Positions 7,001 to 13,863 of a stretch of DNA of 16,151 nucleotides are shown here, one piece after another. The position numbers and the translations under genes are program-made. The stretch lies in NCBI GenBank assembly GCA_039714215.1, contig JBDLJU010000048.1, positions 1 through 16,151 of the forward strand, read 5' to 3'. The notes beneath the pieces were generated by a model. That model was not told the DNA's origin. It was given only the letters and a program-made list of their open reading frames with translations, and did no database searches. The DNA is from UBA11579 sp039714215. Its GTDB lineage: Bacteria > Chloroflexota > Anaerolineae > Anaerolineales > UBA11579. Every line of letters begins with the position of its first letter. Position 1 is the first letter of the stretch.

Positions 7001-7756
7001 CTACGGGTTTCCTGCTTCCAGCTGGCGGATCAGCTCCGGCAGTTCGCTGAGGGCGGAGATGGTGGCATCTGGGGTGATCTGACCGGCATAGCGGGCGTTT
7101 TCTTGATTTTTCGCCCGGCGGGTGATCCACACACTGTAAATCCCGAGCTGTTTAGCGCCGAAAATGTCTGGGCGGAGCAGATCGCCGACCATCAGCACCT
7201 GGCTGGGTCCCACATTCCAATTGTCGAGCGCTTCCTGGAAAATGGTTGGGGAAGGCTTGCGCATTCCGTTCTTGGCCGAGGTGAGGATGAAATCGAGTTC
7301 AGGTCGAAAGCCAGCCTGGTCGATCAATGTGCTGACATCCTGATGATTGGCGGCGTTGGAGATCACCCCGATCTTGTAGCCGAGCTGGTTCAACTCTTTT
7401 AGGGTTTTGAGGGCGTCAGCTTCAGCGTGCCAATCGGCCTGGGAAACGGCATACATCCGGGTCATCGCAGAGTTGAGGACTTCATCTGAAATCTCCGGCA
7501 AGCCGAGCTCGGCGAGCAGATCTGTTAATATCTTTTCCGTGGTGTGTTCGATCAAATCTTGATCGCGGCTGGCGTGGTAAGCACGCAGGCGTTGGCGGAA
7601 GAGGGTGGGAAAATCAAGGGAATCTAGTTTGCAACCTGCCTCGCTCAGCGCGGCGCTGACCGCCTGGTCTGAGCGGGTAAAGACATCCTCCCAGTCGCCG
7701 TCGAAGTAGAGCAGCGTACTGCCGAGGTCAAAAAATACACCGTAAAAAGCACCCAT
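7001..7756 (-). CDS. HAD-superfamily hydrolase (subfamily IA, phosphatase-like)
   Basis: This is a soluble haloacid dehalogenase-like hydrolase of 251 aa. Motif I is FFDLGSTLL with the nucleophile Asp10, motif II is VISNA (Ser133), motif III is Lys167 in GMRKPSPTIF, and motif IV is MVGDLLRPDIFGA (Asp192, Asp197). A helical cap lies between motifs I and II, as in subfamily IA (phosphoglycolate phosphatase, YjjG, haloacid dehalogenase). The usual second Asp two residues after the nucleophile is Gly12, which is seen in several IA subfamilies but makes the exact reaction uncertain. It starts 2 bases after the stop of the dehydrogenase gene, so the two form an operon. A phosphatase acting on a small phosphorylated metabolite is the best guess. 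Confidence 0.85.
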   Translation of the reverse strand: MGAFYGVFFDLGSTLLYFDGDWEDVFTRSDQAVSAALSEAGCKLDSLDFPTLFRQRLRAYHASRDQDLIEHTTEKILTDLLAELGLPEISDEVLNSAMTRMYAVSQADWHAEADALKTLKELNQLGYKIGVISNAANHQDVSTLIDQAGFRPELDFILTSAKNGMRKPSPTIFQEALDNWNVGPSQVLMVGDLLRPDIFGAKQLGIYSVWITRRAKNQENARYAGQITPDATISALSELPELIRQLEAGNP

Positions 7757-7758
7757 AA

Positions 7759-8778
7759 TTAGTATTCCAGAGTTAAATCAACCAGATTGAGCAGCGGATC
7801 ATTCGCTACATAGCGGTAAAGGTTTTCTACAAATAATTCGTTAGCGCGCTGGTTATACTGCGGGCTGAACCCCGCGACGTGGGGAGTGAGGATCACATTG
7901 GGAAGCGTCCAGAGCGGGTGATCGGTTGGCAGCGGTTCCACGGGGAAGACATCCAGGGCCGCACCGCCGAGGTGTCCGCTGTTGAGCGCGTCTACCAGTG
8001 CGGCCTGGTCAACCACAGAGCCGCGGGAAACATCAATAAGGAAAGCACCGGGTTTCATTGAGGCAAATTCTACCGCGCCGATGATTGCCTGCGTGCGGCG
8101 GGTGAGCGGGGTGGTGACCACCACAAAATCACATTCATTGACCATTGAGCGCAGCGCCTGTGGGGGGTAAAGACGGGTGAAATAATCACCATGGCGGTCG
8201 CCGATATCCTCGGGAATGTACCCAAGGTCTTCAGGTTGCTTAACATCTCGTTTGGTGGCAAGCACTTCGGCGCCAAAAACATGCAGCAGGCGGGCAACCT
8301 GACGGCCGATACTGCCGTAGCCAATAATTCCCACGGTGCTGCCGCGCAGCTCGCGGGGGACATAACGGGCAGTTTTGTTGGTCATCCACTCGGCGCGCTG
8401 CTGCAGGCTGAAGATGTCGGGGAGGTTGTGTCCCAGACCGAGCATCATGGTGAGGACATGTTCGGCGACCTGAGTGGCGTTGGCGCCGCTCATTGTGGTC
8501 AGCTGGATACCGGCTTGATTAAATATTTCCGCGTCACGGATGCGGTCGACTCCGGCGAGGAAGCTCTGCACCCATTTTAGCTGCGGGGCCTGCTCGGCCT
8601 GTGGAAGCGTGTACATCGTGTAGAGCACTTCCACTGTTTCCCACACTTCAGGAGGGACTTCACTGGCTTCGCGGGCATGGAGCAAATTGAGATTGAAGCG
8701 GTCGGAGACCTGGGAAATCTGGTCGACCAGTTCTTTGTCCAGCGGGAGGGTGATCAGGATGTTAATTTCTTCACTCAT
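7759..8778 (-). CDS. D-isomer-specific 2-hydroxyacid dehydrogenase
   Basis: This is an NAD(P)-dependent dehydrogenase that interconverts a 2-oxoacid and a D-2-hydroxyacid in the cytoplasm. Numbering from ATG 8778 (339 aa, family-typical), the nucleotide-binding GYGSIG is at 153-158. The catalytic triad is Arg252 (DVSRGSVVD), Glu281 (FPVEPLP) and His300 (LTPHVAG). The substrate domain is formed by the N-terminal ~100 residues plus the C-terminus. The frame stays open to 8913, but the extra 45 residues encode the DnaA-box-like repeat (YPQ repeats) and lack family similarity, so I start at MSEEINILIT. No good Shine-Dalgarno site is visible there; the 9-mer array abuts the ATG. It is followed 2 bases later by a HAD phosphatase. 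The substrate could be glyoxylate, hydroxypyruvate or another small acid. Confidence 0.9.
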   Translation of the reverse strand: MSEEINILITLPLDKELVDQISQVSDRFNLNLLHAREASEVPPEVWETVEVLYTMYTLPQAEQAPQLKWVQSFLAGVDRIRDAEIFNQAGIQLTTMSGANATQVAEHVLTMMLGLGHNLPDIFSLQQRAEWMTNKTARYVPRELRGSTVGIIGYGSIGRQVARLLHVFGAEVLATKRDVKQPEDLGYIPEDIGDRHGDYFTRLYPPQALRSMVNECDFVVVTTPLTRRTQAIIGAVEFASMKPGAFLIDVSRGSVVDQAALVDALNSGHLGGAALDVFPVEPLPTDHPLWTLPNVILTPHVAGFSPQYNQRANELFVENLYRYVANDPLLNLVDLTLEY

Positions 8779-8779
8779 T

Positions 8780-8845
8780 TGTGGATAAACCTGTGGATAA
8801 CCTTGTGGATATGGTTGGGATATCTGCTGAATAACCTGTGGATAT
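8780..8845 (-). promoter_or_regulatory. Phased array of six DnaA-box-like 9-mers
   Basis: On the minus strand the 9-mers start (plus coordinates of the left end) at 8780, 8792, 8804, 8815, 8826 and 8837, i.e. 11-12 bp apart and all in the same orientation. Two are exact matches to the DnaA box TTATCCACA (8780-8788 and 8792-8800). Two are one-mismatch ATATCCACA (8804-8812 and 8837-8845). Two are degenerate: ATATCCCAA at 8815 and TTATTCAGC at 8826. The array abuts the dehydrogenase start codon, in a divergent intergenic region. It may be a DnaA-binding control region or origin-like locus, or an eroded 12-bp tandem repeat. Confidence 0.6.
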
Positions 8846-8999
8846 CGATCAAATCTTTTGTGTACATATTTTACAACAAAGCTCCAATTTGAGGCGCATC
8901 TGACCTGTCCCAATTAAACGACCAACCTGGAATGGATTTTCACCCTCGAGCTTATTGCTGCCTGAAAACTACTCCAGACAAGGAATATTGTCTCAAAAG

Positions 9000-9030
9000 T
9001 TGATTGATCAGGCTATTTTTACGATATAAT
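9000..9030 (+). promoter_or_regulatory. Candidate sigma-70 promoter for the J-domain operon
   Basis: A consensus -10 box TATAAT lies at 9025-9030, with TTGATT at 9000-9005 (19-bp spacing) or overlapping TTGATC at 9004-9009 (15-bp spacing) as the -35. Neither spacing is ideal. It would give a leader of about 15 bases before the ATG at 9053. Confidence 0.45.
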
Positions 9031-9052
9031 TACTACTTCGGATACTAACAAA

Positions 9053-9958
9053 ATGGCAACTAAGAAAAGAAAATCAAACAACAATAATAAAAGCCTGCAG
9101 TCCAACGCCGATGCCGATCTCACCCGCCTGCGCTTACGCTTAAACAAAAAGCGTGAGTATATTGCGATCCTTGAGCTGGAACTGTTCAATACCCGCGTGG
9201 CTTTGCACGAATTCATGGTGATCTACCAGGAAAAAATCTCTCCCCTGGAGCAGCAGGTGCGGAATTTACGGCACAAGCTGTACAAAATTCTTGAATCGCA
9301 GCGCGAGGAAGACGAAGAAGAGCCTGCAGGATATACCCCAAAAGGCGATTTTTCCGAGGAAGAAGAACCGGAAGAGCCGGAAATTAATTACAAAGAAAAC
9401 GGGGAGAACAACGGCTGGCGCAAGGTAGGCAAGCGCAACAAGAAGCAGCACAGCCCAAAAACAGAAGAGCAGATCCGCGCTTTGTTCCGTGAATTGGCCC
9501 GCCGCTTCCACCCCGATTTGACCACGGACCCCGAAGAGAAGAAATGGCGGCAGGAAATCATGACCCGGGTGAACCAGGCATATACCAACCGGGACCTCAA
9601 AGCGCTGAGGGCTTTGTCGGAAGAGCCAGATCGAGCGGTTGATTCTCCAGATCAGTCGAAAGAACAAGAAATAAAGACACTAAAACTCGAGCTCAAACGG
9701 CTGGATGGGGTGATCACTGACCTGAAAGCGCGGATATTCCATCTGGAAGAATCACCTGCCTGGCACCTTAAAATGGAGGCGCGGATGAAACGCCGCAGCG
9801 GGCACAACCTGCTGACAGAAATGGAGTCCAAATTCCAGGAGCAGATTGCCGACCTGCAAGAACGCCTGATCATTTTAGGGGTGGCGATTGAGGAAATTCA
9901 GGCGGCAGGCCAGCCTGCCTCAGCAGACCCGGTTGAGGCTGCCCCCAGCGGAGATTGA
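9053..9958 (+). CDS. J-domain protein flanked by coiled coils
   Basis: This is a predicted DnaK co-chaperone-like protein of 301 aa. Residues about 20-85 form a charged coiled coil. Residues about 84-135 are an acidic, then basic, disordered linker. Residues 138-190 are a short J-like domain with the DnaK-stimulating HPD tripeptide (H153-P154-D155) at the end of a basic helix (IRALFRELARRFHPD) and a following helix with VNQAYTNRDL. Residues about 200-285 form a second coiled coil. It lacks the Gly/Phe and zinc-finger regions of DnaJ, so it is a class III (type C) J protein. The start has no clear Shine-Dalgarno site. The HD-hydrolase gene begins 3 bases after its stop, so they are cotranscribed. 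The client is unknown. Confidence 0.85.
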   Translation: MATKKRKSNNNNKSLQSNADADLTRLRLRLNKKREYIAILELELFNTRVALHEFMVIYQEKISPLEQQVRNLRHKLYKILESQREEDEEEPAGYTPKGDFSEEEEPEEPEINYKENGENNGWRKVGKRNKKQHSPKTEEQIRALFRELARRFHPDLTTDPEEKKWRQEIMTRVNQAYTNRDLKALRALSEEPDRAVDSPDQSKEQEIKTLKLELKRLDGVITDLKARIFHLEESPAWHLKMEARMKRRSGHNLLTEMESKFQEQIADLQERLIILGVAIEEIQAAGQPASADPVEAAPSGD

Positions 9959-9961
9959 AGG

Positions 9962-10576
9962 ATGGATCCCCTGCTTTCGACGCTGATTGAAGAAATTAAA
10001 TTAAGCGGCAGCCTCCGTCAGGACGTTGCCGCTTTTCTTAACCATCACGAGTGCCCCAATACCGCGGCACATTCTTTCGGTGTCGCCGAAAAGGCAGCTG
10101 AGCTTGCCCGGCGCTTCGATGCAGACCCGGCGAGAGCCACCCTGAGCGCCTGGCTGCACGACATCAGCGCGGTGATTCCCAACGACCAGCGGTTAGAGGT
10201 TTCCCAGGCGCTCGGTTTGGAAATCCTCGCTGAAGAAGCCGAGGTGCCGCTGCTGCTGCATCAGAAGCTCTCTGCGCTGCTTGCTGAGCAGATCTTCAAT
10301 GTCAGCGATCAGGGGGTACTCAGTGCGATTGGCTGCCACACCACACTTAAGGCCAACCCCGCGCAGCTGGATACCCTGCTGTTTGTCGCTGACAAACTTG
10401 CCTGGGATCAAAAAGGGACTCCGCCGTACCAGACCGAAATGGAGCAGGCCCTGGAAGAATCTCTCGAGCTGGCCGCATTCCGCTATCAAGATTACCTGCT
10501 GCACAGCGGGAAAATCCTCACCCCCCACCCCTGGATGCTGGACTCTTTCAGAGAACTATCTGAAAAATTCGGATAG
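9962..10576 (+). CDS. HD-domain phosphohydrolase, YqeK-like (possible Ap4A hydrolase)
   Basis: This is a predicted metal-dependent nucleotide phosphohydrolase of 204 aa. The HD metal ligands are visible as His37 (AAHSFGVAEKAAELA), His66-Asp67 (WLHDIS), His100 (LLHQKLSALLAEQIF), His126 (GCHTT) and Asp144 (FVADKL). The order and the CHTT...LLFVADK segment match YqeK, whose Bacillus-type members cleave diadenosine tetraphosphate symmetrically. In many bacteria yqeK sits beside nadD; here it follows a J-domain gene with 3 bases between and a GAAGG ribosome site overlapping that gene's stop codon. The family placement is good; the substrate is inferred. Confidence 0.85.
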   Translation: MDPLLSTLIEEIKLSGSLRQDVAAFLNHHECPNTAAHSFGVAEKAAELARRFDADPARATLSAWLHDISAVIPNDQRLEVSQALGLEILAEEAEVPLLLHQKLSALLAEQIFNVSDQGVLSAIGCHTTLKANPAQLDTLLFVADKLAWDQKGTPPYQTEMEQALEESLELAAFRYQDYLLHSGKILTPHPWMLDSFRELSEKFG

Positions 10577-10646
10577 AATGGAACCATAGAAAAGATTTGA
10601 TTTATTAATCATTGCAGCCTACGAAGCACACCCTGAGGATCAAAAA

Positions 10647-11486
10647 ATGAAACAGAGCGGAGCGCGCCCGGCTCAACTGGCAGGCACCTGGTATACCGCT
10701 GATCAAGAAACGCTTGCCGATGAGGTGAGCGCCTTCATCGAAGAGGCTGAGGTTCCGGCGGCTGATCGAGAGATTGTCGGACTGATCGCGCCGCATGCCG
10801 GGCACCGCTATTCTGGCCCGGTGGCGGGGTACGCTTACCGCACAGTACAAGGAGGCAGCTACGACACAGTTGTGGTGGTGTCTCCTTTTCATGATGGTCA
10901 CCGTCACCCGCTGTTGACTACCGCGCACTGCTGTTACCAAACACCGTTGGGGGAAGTGCAGGTTGATCAAACCAGGCTAAAGGCACTGGGCGAAGAGCTC
11001 ACCGAGCGTAATCAGCCGGGATTGCTTAACGTGGCCTACGACCGGGAGCACGCGGTGGAAATTCAGCTGCCATTCTTGCAGACTGCCCTTTCAGGGGAAT
11101 TTAAGCTGCTGCCGCTGATGCTCTCTGGCGCGCAGACCGCTGCAGCGATTGATTTAGGGGAAGCGCTGGCGGAAGTTCTGGCAGGAAGCAGCAGCCTGCT
11201 GGTTGCCAGTACCGACCTCTCTCATTTTTATTCCGAAGAGGATGCCAATCAATTAGACCAGGCCATGCTTGAAGCGATGACCAGCTTTGATCCAAAAGAG
11301 GTGATTGCCGTGCAGCGAAAAGGAAAAGGCGAGGCCTGCGGTCTGCTGGCAGTGATCTGCGTGATCACTGCGGCGAAATTATTAGGCGCGGCTGACTGCC
11401 GGATCCTGAACTATGCGACTTCTGGGACAGTCAGCGGAAATTACAGCCGGGTGGTTGGCTATGGGGCTGGGGTAATCACCAAATAA
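10647..11486 (+). CDS. amrB: MEMO family protein (AmmeMemoRadiSam system protein B)
   Basis: This 279-residue protein belongs to the MEMO1/AmmeMemoRadiSam-B family, a dioxygenase-like fold. Visible hallmarks are LIAPHAGHRYSGPVAGYAY (His50), VVSPFHDGH (His82), DREHAVEIQLPFLQ (His135), ASTDLSHFY (Asp190, His193) and the late EACG (Cys231). The metal ligands of human MEMO1 (His49, His81, Cys244) have clear counterparts in His50, His82 and Cys231. TGAGGA lies 8 bases before the ATG. The usual partners AMMECR1 and a radical SAM enzyme are not in this window, so it may act alone or with distant genes. The molecular function of bacterial members is not firmly established. Confidence 0.92.
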   Translation: MKQSGARPAQLAGTWYTADQETLADEVSAFIEEAEVPAADREIVGLIAPHAGHRYSGPVAGYAYRTVQGGSYDTVVVVSPFHDGHRHPLLTTAHCCYQTPLGEVQVDQTRLKALGEELTERNQPGLLNVAYDREHAVEIQLPFLQTALSGEFKLLPLMLSGAQTAAAIDLGEALAEVLAGSSSLLVASTDLSHFYSEEDANQLDQAMLEAMTSFDPKEVIAVQRKGKGEACGLLAVICVITAAKLLGAADCRILNYATSGTVSGNYSRVVGYGAGVITK

Positions 11487-11537
11487 ACCCTTCCGGCTTG
11501 TTAGGGTCTTGCTGAATTAATTTGAACTGAAATCAAA

Positions 11538-11579
11538 ACAGACCTGCTGGGGCATCGGCTGACAACCCGCCAGGTCTGT
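11538..11579. terminator. Bidirectional hairpin between convergent genes
   Basis: ACAGACCTG (11538-11546) pairs with CAGGTCTGT (11571-11579), and a few more pairs form inside (TGGG with CCCG). On the minus strand the stem ends in TTTT; on the plus strand it is followed by an AT-rich tract. It lies between the MEMO gene and the Usp gene, which converge, and is a likely shared terminator. Confidence 0.7.
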
Positions 11580-11600
11580 AAATATTTAATTGAAATGAAG

Positions 11601-12413
11601 TTACTCTGCTTTATATATCAATACCGCGCTCGCCGCCCGGTTGATGATTTGCTGGGTAACATTGCCCATCAACATCCCGCTCAGCCGGCGGGCGCCAGAT
11701 TCACCCAAGACGATCAGATCATATTTCCCCTCATCCGCTTCTTCAAGGATGACTTCAACAACGTCTCCATGGCGGACTACGATTTCAGCAGCAATGTCGC
11801 TGTTGGCGAGGATCTCTGCGCTGTGGCGGAGGTGCTGTGCCAGGGGGGTATCGGTGACAAGCAGTTCCTCGATGGTTTCCTCCATCTCTCCCAGACCGGT
11901 ATACATGCTGGGTACTGCCCCGGCGACATTGAGTAAGGTGGCTTTAATATTGGCGGTGCCAGCCAGCCTGGCGCTCAGTTCAACGATCGGTTCTGCGCTT
12001 TCAAAGCCGCCGGTACAGACCAGCATGCGTTCGAAACGGTCGCTGACTTTTCGGACCAGCATGATCGGGATCAGGCACTCACGGATGATCTTGTTGGTGA
12101 GCTGCCTGAAATCAGAAGGCCAGACTTTGCGGCGGCGGTGGACACCCATCAGCACCATGTCGAACTGCTCGGCTTCAAGTGCCTGGTTGAGCAGCATCTG
12201 GATATCGCCGATGGCAAAATTCTCTCTCATCTCTAACCCTGAGAAGATCTCTTTGAGGCAGGAGCTGCTTTTTTCCACTTCCTTGCGGTATTTTTCAGAC
12301 GACGTGGCTGCCAGCACATCAACACTCGCGCCGGTTTGCCGGGCAACCTTGGCAACGAAGCGGGCTACATTGGGTTCAACAGTTTGGTTTGCGATTAGAT
12401 ACAGTAATTTCAT
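11601..12413 (-). CDS. Tandem universal stress protein (UspA family)
   Basis: This is a cytoplasmic nucleotide-binding stress or regulatory protein with two Usp folds. Domain 1 (residues 1-123) is degenerate, with VLMGVHRRRKVWPSD in place of the ATP motif. Domain 2 (126-268) keeps most of the G-x2-G-x9-G-[ST] ATP motif (Gly237, Gly240, Gly250), with Asn251 replacing the usual Ser/Thr. I start at MKLLYLIANQ (ATG 12413) because a GAGGT ribosome site lies 9 bases upstream and the Usp fold begins there; the longer start at 12452 would overlap the upstream gene. It is the third gene of an operon behind a TSUP permease, with 19 bases between, and may sense or regulate that transporter. Confidence 0.87.
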   Translation of the reverse strand: MKLLYLIANQTVEPNVARFVAKVARQTGASVDVLAATSSEKYRKEVEKSSSCLKEIFSGLEMRENFAIGDIQMLLNQALEAEQFDMVLMGVHRRRKVWPSDFRQLTNKIIRECLIPIMLVRKVSDRFERMLVCTGGFESAEPIVELSARLAGTANIKATLLNVAGAVPSMYTGLGEMEETIEELLVTDTPLAQHLRHSAEILANSDIAAEIVVRHGDVVEVILEEADEGKYDLIVLGESGARRLSGMLMGNVTQQIINRAASAVLIYKAE

Positions 12414-12432
12414 AAGCGTAAACCTCGGGTGG

Positions 12433-13341
12433 TTAGATTGCGGCTCCTTCAATACCGAATAACTTTAAGATCACCATTAATGCGCCGATCAGCGGAAGAA
12501 CGGAGAAAAACAAACGGATGCGAGGACCTGCGAAGTATCTGGTTGAGGCTGCGCCAATGATCGCGCCGATATTGCCCCCGGTTTGCATTACCAAGGCCAT
12601 GATGATGTCTACGTTGCCCTTTAGTGCGTGGGTAATCGTGCCGTAACCTGCTGAGAAGATGATTTCAAATAAATCGGTCCCCACCGCTACATGGGTAGGA
12701 ATGCCGAGTACGTAGACCAGCAGCGGCATGCGGATAAAGCCGCCGCCAACCCCCATCGCGCCGGCAAGGAACCCGGTGAGCAGCCCGACACCGATCACCA
12801 ACCAGACCGAGATTTCTTCGATCCCGGAGGCAGGGAAAGACATCATTGGGGGGATGCGGATTTTGGAGACTTTTTTGCTGATCCCCTGAAAACCACTGAC
12901 TTCCTTGGCATCCATAGCCCCGCTGTTAATCATGCGGATGGAGCGGATGCTTTCATAAGCAGTAAAGACGCTGATCAGCAGCAGCACGACAATATAGGCG
13001 ATCCCAATCACGAGATCTGCCGACTGGCGCTGCTCCAGTGCTTCTATGACTTGAGCGCCAAATTCCACGCCGACAATCGTTCCTGCGATCATGATCACAC
13101 CCAGTTTGATGTCCACGTTCCCCAGAGCGCGGTGGCGTTTGAAGGCCACAATCGACTTGCCGGTCATGTGGGCCATATCGGTGCCGACCACAAAATTCAT
13201 CGGTACCCCGGTCCAGAACATGAAGGGGGCGGCCAAAAAACCACCGCCAACCCCAAAGAATCCGCCGAGCAATCCAACCACAAAACCGATCACGATCAGT
13301 GCAATTGGATCAACGGTAACGCCAGAGATCGGAAAAATCAC
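12433..13341 (-). CDS. TauE/SafE (TSUP) family membrane permease
   Basis: This is a predicted exporter or permease of organosulfur or other small anions, with about 8 membrane segments in 302 aa. The internal duplication typical of TSUP is plain: GFFGVGGGFLAAP at 27-39 and GAMGVGGGFIRMP at 194-206, each followed by VGTD (residues 52-55 and 220-223). A cytoplasmic loop of about 45 residues (131-175) separates the halves. The start codon is GTG at 13341, supported by TAGGAG 7 bases upstream. A small two-helix membrane protein gene ends 10 bases before it, and a Usp gene follows, giving a three-gene operon. The substrate cannot be read from the sequence; sulfite, sulfoacetate or similar compounds are known for relatives. 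Confidence 0.9.
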   Translation of the reverse strand: MIFPISGVTVDPIALIVIGFVVGLLGGFFGVGGGFLAAPFMFWTGVPMNFVVGTDMAHMTGKSIVAFKRHRALGNVDIKLGVIMIAGTIVGVEFGAQVIEALEQRQSADLVIGIAYIVVLLLISVFTAYESIRSIRMINSGAMDAKEVSGFQGISKKVSKIRIPPMMSFPASGIEEISVWLVIGVGLLTGFLAGAMGVGGGFIRMPLLVYVLGIPTHVAVGTDLFEIIFSAGYGTITHALKGNVDIIMALVMQTGGNIGAIIGAASTRYFAGPRIRLFFSVLPLIGALMVILKLFGIEGAAI

Positions 13342-13351
13342 AAATCAGCTC

Positions 13352-13633
13352 CTATTTCGAGGTCAGCCTGTGGAGGCCTAAAAAGTCAAACAGCCATGAG
13401 GTAATGAACTCCAGGAGCGCTGCCTGAGCAATGATCAAAAGCAAACCAACTAAAGCGTAAAGAGGTAAATTTTGATCGAACAACCTTTTCAACGGTTCCC
13501 CTAAAAAGAACAGTACGATAAAGAAAAAACCAACCAGCAAAATTCCATAAACACCTATCTCGATTACCATGTTCCGGGCCATCTGCCGGAAGGGGGGGAG
13601 GTTTGCTTTTTCAGGAGTACTTCCGTGATCCAT
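13352..13633 (-). CDS. Small two-helix membrane protein
   Basis: This 93-residue protein has a short N-terminal cytoplasmic-looking tail, a hydrophobic helix at about 22-45 and a second at about 57-84. I do not recognise the family. GGAG lies 9 bases before the ATG, and the TSUP permease starts 10 bases after its stop, so it is the first gene of the operon and a plausible accessory subunit of the transporter. It contains no Cys or His cluster. Confidence 0.75.
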   Translation of the reverse strand: MDHGSTPEKANLPPFRQMARNMVIEIGVYGILLVGFFFIVLFFLGEPLKRLFDQNLPLYALVGLLLIIAQAALLEFITSWLFDFLGLHRLTSK

Positions 13634-13702
13634 CGATTATTTCTCCGATTGACTAATTGCTCCTCTTCTGGTGTGTCCAGATTGAGGAGAACAGATTGTC
13701 CT

Positions 13703-13708
13703 ATTATA
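13703..13708 (-). promoter_or_regulatory. Candidate -10 element for the TSUP operon
   Basis: The minus strand reads TATAAT here (GGCTATAATAGG), about 70 bp before the first ATG of the operon. The expected -35 position is only a T-rich tract, so the promoter is weak or needs an activator. The remainder of the 230-bp gap (13634-13863) is AT-rich, with no gene and no clear terminator for the M50 gene that ends at 13864. Confidence 0.45.
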
Positions 13709-13863
13709 GCCGAGTTTATGTCCCAAAAAAAGTAATAACTTCATCTGAAGGAAATTAATATGTTTACAAAACCGAGCTTCCGCTTTCGTTTCTGAACACA
13801 CACTTACCAGATATTATTTCACATTTAGTTGTTTGGTTATTACAGCCCAAGGTCATCCCAACA

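Noticed and set aside
8779..8913. N-terminal extension of the dehydrogenase with YPQ repeats
   Set aside because: The extra 45 residues only translate the DnaA-box-like repeat and flanking AT-rich DNA; family proteins begin near MSEEINILIT, so I use ATG 8778.
12414..12452. Upstream start for the Usp gene
   Set aside because: It would overlap the TSUP gene and add a non-Usp tail; ATG 12413 has a well-placed GAGGT.
11641..12462. Long plus-strand open frame opposite the Usp gene
   Set aside because: It is antisense to a clear Usp coding region, and its Ser/Arg-rich translation matches nothing recognisable.
12691..13404. Long plus-strand open frame opposite the TSUP permease
   Set aside because: The His/Asp-rich translation is a typical shadow of a hydrophobic membrane protein read on the other strand.
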